64,000 bases of DNA from Armigeres subalbatus (Eukaryota; Arthropoda; Insecta; Diptera; Culicidae): contig NC_085140.1 of NCBI RefSeq assembly GCF_024139115.2, forward strand, positions 161,970,452 through 162,034,451. Reading direction: 5' to 3'. Positions 1-10,640 of this stretch are shown one piece after another (the stretch's first letter is position 1; the number at the start of each line of letters is the position of its first letter). Made by a program: the position numbers and the translations under genes. The notes beneath the pieces were generated by a model. It made no database searches and was not told the origin of the DNA. It worked only from the letters and a program-made list of their open reading frames with translations.

Positions 1-325
1 AACGTTCCACGTTCTGCCGGGTACCTTGCTGCAGCGCGACCGCCCGCGCTGCGTCCTTCTCCTCCAGAATCTGTCTGCACTCTTCGTCGAACCAATCGTT
101 CCGTCGACTTCGACCCATATACCCGACGTTGTTCTCCGCTGCGTCGTTAATGGCTGCTTTAACTGTACTCCAGCAGTCCTCAAGAGGGGCCCCATCGAGC
201 TCACCCTCTTCCGGCAACGCTGCCTCGAGATGCTGCGCGTATGCAGTGGCGACATCAGGTTGCTTCAGTCGCTCTAGGTCGTACCGCGGCGGTCGTCAGT
301 ACCGAACATTGTTGATGACGGATAG
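1..325 (-). pseudogene. RTE-like LINE 1, segment just after the endonuclease (distal part, cut by window edge)
   Basis: Read on the minus strand, this stretch encodes the linker that follows the endonuclease in RTE-like LINEs of the type often annotated as craniofacial development protein 2-like. Recognisable pieces are PRYDLERLKQPDVATAYA, LEDCWSTVKAAINDAA and RRNDWFDEECRQILEEKDAA. The frame is open apart from one TGA at 296-298. It continues in frame from the endonuclease at 8152-8974 once the 326-8151 insertion and one copy of its 8-bp duplication are removed, so the two pieces are one element. The RT domain would lie left of base 1, outside the window. Family assignment rests on motif recognition; the clade name is less certain than the LINE identity. 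Confidence 0.8.
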
Positions 326-734
326 CAGGGCTTGCAACCCAACTGAAGATGAGCAAACCACGCATGCCTCCTTCTCTTGCTTGCTTCACAAGCAGCCAGT
401 GGTAGTGAGGAAACAAATTCGGCAAGCAACACGAAGCTTCGATGCTCTTGTCACACATAAGCTACTGAATCATACATGTTCGTTGTTTGATCGCCTACCG
501 AGGGAAGCGATTGTAACGAACTCTTGTGTTGATGTCACTCCTGCGTTGTGCTACGGGAGAAGATGATACATAACAAAGCAAAACAATTCTGAATTTTGCA
601 GCTGTTCTCAGGCTGCAATATACGAGACAAATGTAGCGCTTCTCTCTGAATACATGTTTTTACGAAGCAGTTTGATCCACACGCGCTTTGAAAAAATGCG
701 TTTATTTCCAAGGGTTAGAGAGTAATTGGGTAGA

Positions 735-997
735 ACATATCTAATATATCTTGGAAGCGGTTATATTTAGAAAGTAGTCGTCTTTTACAAAGTTCTTCGG
801 AAGATCAAAACCATTTTGTTGGAGATTAATTTAGTTCGGAATTCATTGTTCATGAGACTTTCTGCAAGATAGGATATCTCGGAATCCATACATTGTACTC
901 TAAATATTTTTGGAAGATGATGTAGAATATCTCGGAATCTATTCAATTCAGAAAGAAACCATATTCTACAAAATTGTTCAAAAGGTTAAAAACATTA
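735..997 (-). repeat. diverged copies of the 145-bp satellite, minus orientation (left block)
   Basis: Recurring phrases such as GATATCTCGGAATCTATTCA, TTCTACAAAGTTGTTC and GATTAATTTAGTTCGGAATTC are the reverse complement of the array at 4690-7115, with substantial divergence. The block is continuous with 2371-3056 if the TA-flanked element at 998-2370 is removed. It contains no gene. Confidence 0.7.
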
Positions 998-2370
998 AGG
1001 TACCCCGGGGCAAGTGGGACCTAAAAAAACGCTAGTTCAGCGAAATTGTTAACGCATACTTAGAAAACAGGGTTTTCCAGAACATTAACCACGGATACAT
1101 CATTATATGCTTCCTTTGTTGAAGTGTTGACGTGTTGGAAGCCATTTATTCAATTACAAAAAATATTGTTAGTGAAAGAAATAAATTCACTTGTAAAACC
1201 CACTTACCCCTTCAAACGGGGCTTTATACTATCGAACGAAACTAATTAATGGGATATGTATAAAATATTCATATTATTTCTGAGTCGTAGTATTTTTAGA
1301 TTATGGATGGAGGTTGGTTGCTTGTCGGACTTGTGTTTTAGCTTTCTTGTTTCTTATAATGTTACAATGTTGTAATGAAAACATGACAACAGCCGACTTA
1401 CTGTTTAATTGTCTCTTGTCTTGCTTTCCATTAGCTTACTTTTGTACCAAATGTTTTAGGTGGAAAGGATAGGCAAATCTTCATTCACCATCCGAATTAT
1501 TATTTCTCTGTACAGAACACGAATTATTACATAAATCAGTACTTCAAAAGAAACGTTTTTATTCAGGCAATGCGCAGTGTTCTAAATTTGTAATAGAATG
1601 AAATTGCCAATTAATGTGTTAAGCACTTTATTTATCTGAAAATCTCTAAATCTGATGCAAAGTTTGAAAATAACAAAACACAAAACAAAACTTGCTGACC
1701 TTATGTAGAATAAATTAATTATTTGCACTGTAAGCGCAAAATATCGTATAGTCATAAGTCATAACGATTGCTCTTTTTATTCGGGAGATAAGTTTTGGAA
1801 TGTAAAATACACATCTATTAATGAACTGTTCAATACTTCAACGAAACCAACGATATCAAACCGCATCTGATTCAGATCCGTATGATATATGAATGTCGAA
1901 GTTATTTTTCACTAGACAAAGATGTAAAACCAGTTAAATATTTCTATCTAAATGTTGTTCAAATATGTCCCACTTGCCCCATGTATGTTAAAACTCAAGG
2001 GTAAGAGAAAATTGCAAATTTTGGCTTTAATTAAACTTTTTAAATAGTTTTCGATGTCACATAATTATTGAATTGCTCAAACTATTCGCTTTCCTCATCA
2101 ATGAAAAATTTAAAAACTACTATTCTGTTGGAAATCCATTGAATCAAAATAAAAGTATTAGCTTTTCACGGTAGTTTAAAGTCATGATCAAGCAATAGCA
2201 TTAGCATGGTGCCTCAAATGGTTTTGATTACAAATATTTTCGTGTCGGGTGGATTCGTTGATAGTCCTGCTTCATCTTTCTAGAACATTGTTACCATTAA
2301 AAACGTTCATCGATTCATCGGCAGCCATAGTACCCACTTACCCCGTATTTTCACTTGCCCCGGGGTACCT
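998..2370. mobile_element. 1.37-kb TA-flanked non-autonomous element (Tc1/mariner-like signature)
   Basis: Terminal inverted repeats AGGTACCCCGGGGCAAGTG (left) and its reverse complement CACTTGCCCCGGGGTACCT (right, ending at 2370) are flanked by TA at 996-997 and 2371-2372. The interior is AT-rich with no open frame of note. It repeats fragments of its own terminus: CCCACTTACCCC near 1200 and CCCACTTGCCCC near 1970. The flanking satellite reads through cleanly when it is removed. The TA duplication points to the Tc1/mariner group or a similar TA-targeting superfamily; without a transposase the group cannot be fixed. Confidence 0.75.
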
Positions 2371-3056
2371 TATGTTAAAGATAAGCTTAGTTCAGAATTC
2401 ATCTACCCAACGGCGCTAGTGTACATGAGATCTTCGGCAAGTCTCGGAATCTATACAATTTAGCAAGTAGCCGTAAGTTTAGTTTAGTTTAGAATTCATC
2501 CACCCAACGGCGCCAGTGTGCAAGAGTCTCGGTAAGGTAGGATATCTCGGAATCTATTCAATTTAAAAAGAAGCCGTCTTCTACAAAGTTGTTCAAAAGA
2601 TCAAAACCATTATGTTGAAGATTAGTTTAGTTCAGAATTGATCCACCGAACGGCGCTAGTGTACATGATACCTTCGGCAACGTAGGATATCTCGGAATCT
2701 ATTCAACTTAGAAGTAGCCGTCTTCTACAAAGTTGGCCGGAAGGTCAAAACCATTATGTTGAATATTAGTTTAGTTCGGAATTCATCCACTCAATGGCGC
2801 TAGTGTACAAGAGATTTTCGGCAAGGTAGGATATCTCGGAAGCTATTTAATTTAGAAAAAAGTTTTACGAAGTTGTTCGAAAGGTTAAAACCATCACGTT
2901 AAAGATTAGTTTAGTTCAGAATACATCCACCGGACGGCGCCAGTGTACGTGAGACTTTCGGTAAGGTAGGATATCTCGGAATCTATTCAATTTAGGAAAA
3001 GAAGCCTTTTTCTATAAAGTTTGTTCGAAAGGTCAAAATCATTACGTTAAAACACA
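2371..3056 (-). repeat. diverged 145-bp satellite, minus orientation (right block, about 5 units)
   Basis: The phrase TTAGTTTAGTTC, then ATTCATCCACCNAACGGCGC, then TAGGATATCTCGGAATCTATT, then TCTACAAAGTTG recurs about every 140-150 bases. Reverse-complemented, each phrase has a counterpart in the array at 4690-7115 (GATGAATTC, GAGATATCTTA, CAACTTTGTAGAATATC). This is the same family, older and inverted. It ends in ACACAGACAAACAGACATAA. Confidence 0.75.
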
Positions 3057-3342
3057 GACAAACAGACATAACACATTGAACATTCACTCATAAAATTCAT
3101 CATCGTTCAAACACTAACGACAACTGTTGATTTCAGTTAATTGGGCAAATCACGAACCAGATGACGGTAGTGAGCAAACGTCAAAGTAGAGCCATTCCGA
3201 TGCGTGCGCCACGAGTAATCGATTGGCCAACTAATGATTATTTAAATTGACCAGTAAATCAGTGAAGCTGGCGCATTTGAATTGAAGTTTGTATGGGGAT
3301 TTCAGCCAAAATGTATAGGAAAATACACCTCCGTCACTCATC
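3057..3342. other. unassigned spacer inside the hAT-like element
   Basis: No open frame, tandem repeat or terminal repeat is recognised. It separates the inverted satellite block from the long hairpin. Confidence 0.4.
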
Positions 3343-3649
3343 CGATCTGGAAATTGGTTCTGATTGCTCGATTGACCTCAGAATTGCAAAAACGGCAGTT
3401 GGTATGCTACAGAACAATTTCACAGAACATTGTATGATGATTAAATGAACTTTTATATAGGTTTTGGCTAATACGATTCGATCAATAAATCCAAAAATAC
3501 ACAATTCAGCTCCTAATAAATCAGCCGAAAACTATATAAAAGTTCATTTAATCATCTTACAATGTTCTGTGAAATTGTTCTGTAGCATACCAACTGCCGT
3601 TTTTCCAATTCTTAGGTCAATCTAGCAATCAGAACCTATTTCCGGATCG
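3343..3649. repeat. long foldback: 127-bp arms around a 53-bp loop
   Basis: The arm at 3343-3469 is the reverse complement of 3523-3649 with about ten mismatches. Both arms contain AACTGCCGTTTTT or its complement and ATGTTCTGTGAAATTGTTCT or its complement. The similarity stops sharply at CGATCTGG / CGGATCG on the outside. No target duplication was found, so it may be a degenerate foldback MITE or a palindrome made by an inverted duplication. A transcript of either strand would form a hairpin of about 127 bp. Confidence 0.85.
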
Positions 3650-4689
3650 AAAAAACCAACATATAACTTAACTACTGGCTTTATGTCAGTTCCATTTTTA
3701 GCTCTGAGGAGGAACGCAGGAGCATTATAAAACCTAAAGAGCTGTGGTTTTATATTGGAATTCAAAACGTAGGTCTCAAGTACTCTTGCAGATCTTATTT
3801 AATGACAACTGTATTAAACCAAAATAAAACTTTTAGCATTTCTGCATGCCGTAATAAAACCTCTAAAAACTAGCATAAATCTTCGAAGCATTGCGATTGT
3901 TACTTGGGGAAGATATCACAGCTCTCTAAATTTAACAGATTCCACCAGTTTCATGCGTGCTAGCTCCACCAAGCGAATAAATACCGTAATAATGAGATTT
4001 GAAATATAATGGTTTTTTTAAACTTTATTTATGTGTTTTTTTAATTCTAGGATTAAGTTCAACACAACTTTGTAGAGAATCATAACTCTATAAATTGCAC
4101 ATATTCGGTGACATTTTATTCAATTGGTAGCCTCATGTGCGCTTCCGCCGCCAAAAGGATATATCCCGAGTTAATGAGTTAATTCACCGTAAGGTTTTGA
4201 TCATTCGAACTGAGTGCGTGTTTTCTCTTGTTTCGGACAGCAGAACGATCGCGCGATTTGCCGAAATATTGTATTCTGCATTGCGCGGCCGATAATAAAG
4301 TTAATCAGTTCAGTGCGTGTTTTAATCGTCGCGTCGCGATGTAGTTAAGATATCGAATTCGTCTTCGGCAAAACAGTTAAGGCACGCGTTGCCTTTCCGT
4401 TTTTGTATCATAATGTATATGGCGTCGTTCAAAAGAAATAGTTAGTCGCTCACCAAGGCGATTTCCTAAATATTTCCTTCCCAACTAACATTCTATTCCT
4501 TGCCAGTGCGCTCATGGAGATGCACAGGATTCTTCGATCTCTTGTAACAATGAGTGTCAAAATAATTTCCCCCCTTATCCTAATTGACTGTGAGGACGTG
4601 GCCGGCATCGTTATTGGTCTTGAATTAAAGAAACTCCGAAACATGTACAGTGAGAATAGCTTTCTAGTCCTACAACATCACAACTCTCA
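3650..4689. other. unassigned, with a short dispersed T-rich repeat and one old satellite unit
   Basis: No gene is recognised. At 4012-4066 a stretch with TTTATTTATGTGTTTTTTTAATTCTAG and AAGTTCAACAC also occurs at 13822-13872. Read on the minus strand it ends in an AATAAA-like run plus poly(A), so both may be 3' ends of a retroposon family. Bases 4066-4150 (CAACTTTGTAGAGAATCATAA ... CAATTGGTAGCCTCATGTGC) are a very diverged unit of the 145-bp satellite. Bases 4200-4360 hold two similar phrases, CTGAGTGCGTGTTTT and TTCAGTGCGTGTTTT, with GC-richer sequence. This could be a LINE 5' leader, but no coding sequence supports that. Confidence 0.4.
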
Positions 4690-7115
4690 GAATTAAACAG
4701 AAAGAGTTTGATCTTTCGAACAACTTTGTAGAATATCACAATTCTCTTAATTTCACAGATTCCGAGATATCTAATTCAACTGGTAGTGTCATATACGCTA
4801 GTATCACCATGTGGATGAATTCCGAAGTAATTAGATGTTGTCCACAATTGGTTTTATATTTTGAACAACTTTGTAGAATATCACAACTGACCAAATTTTA
4901 CAGACTCCGAGATATCTTATTCAACTGGTTTTGTCATAGACGCTAGTGCCACCATGCGGATGAATTCCAAATTATTTAAATGTTGTCCACAATGGGTTTG
5001 ATCTTTCGAACAACTTTGTAGAATATCACAACTGTTCAAATTTCACACACTCCGAGATATTCAACTGGTAGTCTCATAGACGCTAGTGCCACCATGTGGA
5101 TGAAATCTAAATTATTTAAATGTTGTCCACAATGGGTTTGATCTTTCGAACAACTTTGTAGAATTTCACAACTGTCTAAATTTCACACACTCCGTAATAT
5201 CTCACTCAACTGGTTGTCTCATAGACGCTAGCGCCACCATGCGGATGAATTCTGAATTATTTAAATGTTGTACACAATGGGTTTGATCTTTCGAGCAACT
5301 TTGTAGAATATCACAACTGTCTAAATTTCACACACTCCGAGATATATTACTCAACTGGTTGTCTCATAGACGCTAGCGCCACCATGCGGATGAATTCTAA
5401 ATTATTTAAATGTTGTCCACAATGGGTTTGATCTTTCGAACAACTTTGTAGAATATCACAACTGTCTAGTTTTCACACACTCCGAGATATCTTACTCAAC
5501 TGGTGGTCTCATAGACGCTAGCGCCACCATGCGGATGAATTCTAAATTGTTTAAATGTTGTCCACAATGGATTTGATCTTTCGAACAACTTTGTAGAATA
5601 TCACAACTGTCTAAATTTCACACACTCCGAGATATATTACTCAACTGGTTGTCTCATATACGCTAGCGCCACCATGCGGATGAATTCTAAATTATTTAAA
5701 TGTTGTCCACAATGGGTTTGATCTTTCGAACAACTTTGTAGAATATCACAACTGTCTAAATTTCACACACTCCGAGATATATTACTCAACTGGTTGTCTC
5801 ATATACGCTAGCGCCACCATGCGGATGAATTCTAAATTATTTAAATGTTGTCCACAATGGGTTTGATCTTTCGAACAACTTTGTAGAATATCACAACTGT
5901 TCAAATTTCACACACTCCGAGATATTCAACTGGTAGTCTCATAGACGCTAGTGCCACCATGTGGATGAATTCCGAATTTATTAGATGTTGTCCACAATTG
6001 ATTTTATGTTTCGAACAGCTTTGTAGAATATCACAACTGTCTAATTTTCACAGACTCCGAGATATCTTACTCAACTGGTTGTCTCATAGACGTTAGCGCC
6101 ACCATGCGGATGAATTCTAAATTATTTAAATGTTGTCCACAATGGGTTTGATCTTTCGAACAACTTTGTAGAATATCACAACTGTCTAAATTTCACACAC
6201 TCCGAGATATCTCACTCAACTGGTTGTCTCATAGACGCTAGCGCCACCATGCGGATGAATTCTGAATTATTTAAATGTTGTACACAATGGGTTTGATCTT
6301 TCGAGCAACTTTGTAGAATATCACAACTGTCTAAATTTCACACACTCCGAGATATATTACTCAACTGGTTGTCTCATAGACGCTAGCGCCACAATGCGGA
6401 TGAATTCTAAATTATTTAAATGTTGTCCACAATGGGTTTGATCTTTCGAACAACTTTGTAGAATATCACAACTGTCTAGTTTTCACACACTCCGAGATAT
6501 CTTACTCAACTGGTGGTCTCATAGACGCTAGCGCCACCATGCGGATGAATTCTAAATTATTTAAATGTTGTCCACAATGGGTTTGATCTTTCGAACAACT
6601 TTGTAGAATATCACAACTGTCTAAATTTCACACACTCCGAGATATCTCACTCAACTGGTTGTCTCATAGACGCTAGCGCCACCATGCGGATGAATTCTGA
6701 ATTATTTAAATGTTGTACACAATGGGTTTGATCTTTCGAGCAACTTTGTAGAATATCACAACTGTCTAAATTTCACACACTCCGAGATATATTACTCAAC
6801 TGGTTGTCTCATAGACGCTAGCGCCACCATGCGGATGAATTCTAAATTATTTAAATGTTGTCCACAATGGGTTTGATCTTTCGAACAACTTTGTAGAATA
6901 TCACAACTGTCTAAATTTCACACACTCCGAGATATCTTATTCAACTGGTAGTGTCATAATTATACGCTAGCGCTGCCAAGTGGATGAATTCCGAACTAAT
7001 TAGATGGTCTCCTAAATGAGTTTGATCTTTCGAACAACTTTGTAGAATATCACAACTGTCTGAATTTGACAGATTCTGAGATATCTTATTCAACTGGTTG
7101 TCTCACAATACAAAG
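4690..7115 (+). repeat. 145-bp satellite array, about 16 units, plus orientation
   Basis: The unit runs GTTTGATCTTTCGAACAACT, TTGTAGAATATCACAACTGT, CACACTCCGAGATATCTTAC, TCAACTGGTTGTCTCATAGA, CGCTAGCGCCACCATGCGGA, TGAATTCTAAATTATTTAAA, TGTTGTCCACAATGG. The phrase TGTTGTNCAC starts at 5266, 5411, 5556, 5701, 5846, 5986, 6131, 6276, 6421, 6566, 6711 and 6856, giving a period of 145 with one unit of 140. The variant TGTTGTACAC sits at 5266, 6276 and 6711; the last two are 435 apart, exactly three units, so there is a trimeric higher-order repeat at the right. The first and last units are the most diverged, as expected when unequal exchange homogenises the middle. No coding. Confidence 0.95.
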
Positions 7116-8151
7116 CCTACTAAATAAATATTGACAAAATTTTCTATTGCAAAATAAGATAACCCATCTAATTAGTGGCCACTGAATAGCTGGAAAGAAT
7201 GGCTCGGGAAGAAAACTACAAAGAAGTGCAGCTCAATCTGATTTACGTTATTATAAAGAGTAATCCTTTGTATATAAACTAAGATTAATGAATGGTTGTA
7301 TATGGTCCGTGGTCCGCTGTGCGGCGTAGTTTAATCTTGCATGACCGCTGGACGGATGCCATTTCCGGATGCTGCTTCTTATCCTATTGATGAGTTGCTT
7401 CGTGTCTTTGGCCTTCCAATCACGTGTGTATACAATGGAGCTCAGTAGACCAAAAATACTTTAACAGTTTTCGAAACATTTTCACGCTTAATATTGTACT
7501 TGTCCACCGTGTACTTTTCCCACGACCTTTGTTCGCTTAAAAGTACTCTACAATGTGTGCCACAGTACTTCCTGTTTTGATGGCCTGTATAACTGAAAAT
7601 GCTGAAGTAAAAGTTTGTAGGCGACAATTTTCTAAATATTCTAAGGATTTTTTCACATAAGATATTATTTCTCTGAAAGCATAGTTCAAAATTTAGGTGC
7701 ATTCCCTATACTCCACCATTCTTTTATTGCACGCTTCCAGCATGCGAATTGTGAACGTATGTTGATTGTGTCTATACGCTCTCTTACTACAGTACTGAAC
7801 GAATTAAACATGTATCTCCTCAGTACCATGTTGTAGCATGAAGCAATCCTTCTCGGTCCCGACCCGTAGAAATGGAACTTCCGAGCAAAACAAACCAGTA
7901 AATAATGCCAGCAACACAAGCAAAGCGAGAGAGAAGCTTTGTCGCTAAATGATGTTGTGAGTAGGTTGCAACACCGAGCAACAATACTTCATACGCAAAA
8001 ATGAAGCACGACAACTCTCTCGTGCAGTATTTGTGCGACATACACAGTACATCGAACATGTGTATCTCCTCTCTTTCGACGAATCTGAGAATTCCCATGC
8101 AACAAATTATCATGGAGTATATTCACAAATCTGCACTTTTTACAAGCCCTG
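7116..8151. other. right interior of the 7.8-kb hAT-like element, unassigned
   Basis: About 1 kb between the satellite and the right terminus. Minus-strand frames of 60-100 codons exist but show no domain I recognise. At 7330-7450 the minus strand reads RDWKAKDTKQLINRIRSS, which looks protein-like but is short and unplaced. The last 150 bases (GAACATGTGTATCTCCTCT, AATCTGAGAATTCCCATGC) partly echo 7790-7830 (TAAACATGTATCTCCTCAG) and may be a subterminal repeat. Confidence 0.35.
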
Positions 8152-8974
8152 ACGGATAGTTTTGGGCGCAGTTTAACCATCACCAGATAGTGGTCCGAGT
8201 CGATGTTAGCGCCACGATATGTCCTGACGTCGATAATGTCGGAGAAGTGCCGTCCATCAATCAGAACGTGGTCGATTTGTGATTCTGTCTGCAGTGGTGA
8301 TCTCCAGGTGTACCGATACGGGAGGCTGTGTTGGAAGTAGGTGCTGCGAATGGCCATATTCTTGGAGGCGGCGAAATCAATTAGTCGTAGACCGTTTTCG
8401 TTCGTCAGCCGGTGAGCGCTGAACTTTCCAATAGTCGGTCTAAACTCCTCCTCTTGGCCAACCTGAGCGTTCAAATCTCCTATGATGATTTTGACGTCGT
8501 GGCTTGGGCAGCTGTCGTACTCACGTTCCAGCTGCGCGTAGAATGCGTCCTTATCATCATCAGTGCTTCCGGAGTGTGGGCTATGGACGTTGATTATGCT
8601 GAAGTTGAAGAACCGGCCTTTGATCCTCAACCTGCACATTCTTTCATTGATCGGCCACCACCCGATCACGCGCCTTTGCATATCGCCCATCACTATGAAA
8701 GCTGTTCCCAGCTCGTGTGTGTTGCCGCAGCTCTGGTAGATGGTATGATTACCTCTAAACGTTCGCACCATTGATCCCTCCCAACAAACCTCCTGCAGCG
8801 CTACGATGCCGAATCCACGGTCCTTGAGCACATCGGCGAGTATGCGTGTGCTCCCGATGAAGTTGAGAGATTTGCAGTTCCACGAACCGAGTTTCCAATC
8901 GCTAGTCCCTTTTCGTCGCAGTGGTCTTCGCCTATGGTTCCGGTCCGTACTCTCTTGTTGATTGTTCGTTGCTT
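8152..8974 (-). pseudogene. RTE-like LINE 1, endonuclease domain
   Basis: An apurinic/apyrimidinic-type endonuclease of an RTE-like LINE, read on the minus strand from about 8974 down to the duplication at 8152. Successive motifs are DWKLGSWNCKSLN (start of the fold), GIVALQEVCWEG (catalytic Glu), INERMCRLRIKGRFFN, IIIGDLNAQVGQEEEFRP (Asp and Asn of the active site), SQIDHVLIDGRHFSD and GANIDSDHYLVMVKLRP (the SDH motif). This domain nicks the target DNA to start reverse transcription. A stop (TAA) near 8977 precedes the frame, and the downstream part lies at 1-325 beyond the hAT insertion. The endonuclease itself is open throughout, so the copy is fairly young, yet the element is dead because of the insertion and the TGA at 296-298. 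Confidence 0.9.
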
Positions 8975-9345
8975 ATGATTTTTTAAAGGCTGGCTTGCAG
9001 GGCCTGACACCAAACCCCCTAAATTTCCGGAGGACCATTCCTCCTTATTTCCGGTGGACCATGGTGCACAGTTTCACTTAGAGTCCCTCGCTGGCACTCG
9101 GACGATGATCAGCCGCCCCTAACATGGAGAACAGACGCTGTTGTGAGCCGATCCTGACATGGAGAACAGACGCTCAATAAGATTTGCACCTCCAAAGAGG
9201 AGCAAACCCCCCTTCCCTGTCAGCATACGACCATAGTTCCCACCGGGGTTGGTTACCCGATCTTCCCTAAGGTTGCTCGTATCCCGGCCAGCACCGCGGG
9301 GAGGTAGGGATAGGAGTTGCTGGGTAAGAGGCTAAGGACCGCGAA
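8975..9345 (-). other. probable 5' leader of RTE-like LINE 1
   Basis: GC-richer sequence next to the endonuclease start. It holds a short direct repeat, CATGGAGAACAGACGCT, at about 9123 and 9156, and CCTAAGGTTGCTCGTATCCC. It probably belongs to the LINE's 5' region, because it matches its base composition rather than the AT-rich surroundings. The 5' end of the element is not visible. Confidence 0.45.
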
Positions 9346-10029
9346 ATGGGGTCTATTTTATTCCTTCAGGTACGCGAAGTACCAATGGTACGCTTTACCC
9401 AGCATTTGCCGTGCCGACATTTGCTTGCGTTCCATTTAAATAAAATAAAATTATTTGTATTGGAAAAATCTTACATGGGTGGTGGGGGGTTGAAAACCCC
9501 AGAAAAATTGCTTACGTTATTAGTGTACGGCCCCATATCACATTTGGCCTAATGTCACCCCTACTGACGGTGATGTAAACCCCATTTATACGCTCCCTCT
9601 TCTGACGCCGCTCTTTTAACGCTCAAAATTTAAAATCACGCTCTCGTATAAACAAAAGTTTCAGGCATTTGTGTGAAGCAAATTTGAATCCGTTTCAAAG
9701 CTTTTTGTGTTGTTGATTAACTAGGTACTGGTACGGATGTTCTAGGAAAGCACAAAAGATCGAAAGATAGAATGTGCCTCATCACATCAATAAAAGTAGA
9801 AGAATGAGGAATTTTCAAAAAAGAAATAATTAACATTACTATGAATATCGTTATATAGTTCTGTTAGAGATAGAGAGATTATTGATTTAAGAAATGAATA
9901 AAACTTGTATTGTGCGAAATTGATTCTCTCTGTTTCAGTTTTTTGTCTATTTCGACCTTTTTTCTATTCTACCCGTTCGACGTTTTGTCCTTTCGACCTT
10001 TTGTCGTTCGACCTTTTGTCCCTAACTCA
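9346..10029. other. unassigned, ending in a short CGACCTTTTGTC tandem
   Basis: No gene. At 9945-10025 variants of TTCGACCTTTTGTC recur every 14-16 bases. A related phrase, CTCGACGTTTTG ... GACCTTTAGTC, ends the 23-bp minisatellite at 15355-15395, so this is a dispersed low-complexity family. Confidence 0.45.
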
Positions 10030-10640
10030 TTTGGGTGCTCTTCATAGTGCTAACGACATCGCTAGATCACCTCACGCTCGTTAGTAAGAAGGTCCCGTTT
10101 ATGTCCTTACACCCATCAGGCTGTAGCACGTGGCCATTACGTGAACGGATTAACTTCTCATAAAACTTTCGGCGTTATTAGTGCGATAAAGTCATACCTG
10201 TGGGTTCATGTTGCCGATGATTATTTTAACGTCACGCATTGAGCATTAATCGTATGTCTCCTACAGTCGCCCTTCCTGTAGACAATGCACGTTAATGACG
10301 CTGTTGTTGAATAAACGGCTTTTTATCCTCAGCTTGCACATCCTTGTGCAAATTGGCTGCCGCCCAATCACGCGTTGGTGCATCTTGCCCAGCTTGTTGA
10401 TGATGCCACAGCTTTGGTAGAAAGTAGCTGCCAGATACCGGCTTTTCCACACTTTCTATCCTGTCCAGCAATTTTCCTGCAGCGCTACGACGTCGAATTT
10501 GTGAGGATGTATTTACTTCATTGTAAATTATGCTGTCGCAATCTGCGAAGCCTAGCGACTTGTAGTTCCCTGTTGCCGATTGTATCGAGTCGTATTATCT
10601 CTTTTTTCGTTAGTAATTGTTGATTTCACAAGCAGCCTAT
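10030..10640 (-). pseudogene. RTE-like LINE relic with a large internal deletion
   Basis: Bases 10030-10187 match RTE-like LINE 2 at about 27840-27998 (linker after the endonuclease). Bases 10205-10470 match about 28700-29020 (endonuclease), so roughly 700 bases between them are missing. Minus-strand endonuclease phrases remain: WKSRYLAATFYQSCG and RMCKLRIKSRLFNNSVINVH. Bases 10470-10640 extend further towards the 5' end than LINE 2 does. Stops and indels are frequent. It is an old, non-functional copy; a single deletion during or after integration explains the gap. Confidence 0.8.

Larger units (their letters stand above)
326..8151. mobile_element. 7.8-kb non-autonomous hAT-like element carrying satellite DNA
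   Basis: The ends are inverted: the left starts CAGGGCTTGCAA and the right, read on the opposite strand, starts CAGGGCTTGTAA. They are flanked by a perfect 8-bp direct repeat, ACGGATAG, at 318-325 and 8152-8159. CAG-type termini plus an 8-bp duplication are the hallmark of the hAT superfamily. The insertion splits an RTE-like LINE, and excising it restores one reading frame. I see no transposase inside. The content is satellite in two opposite orientations, a TA-flanked element, a long hairpin and unassigned sequence, so it would depend on a transposase made elsewhere. It is unusually large for a non-autonomous hAT; growth of the satellite and later insertions account for most of the length. 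Confidence 0.8.
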
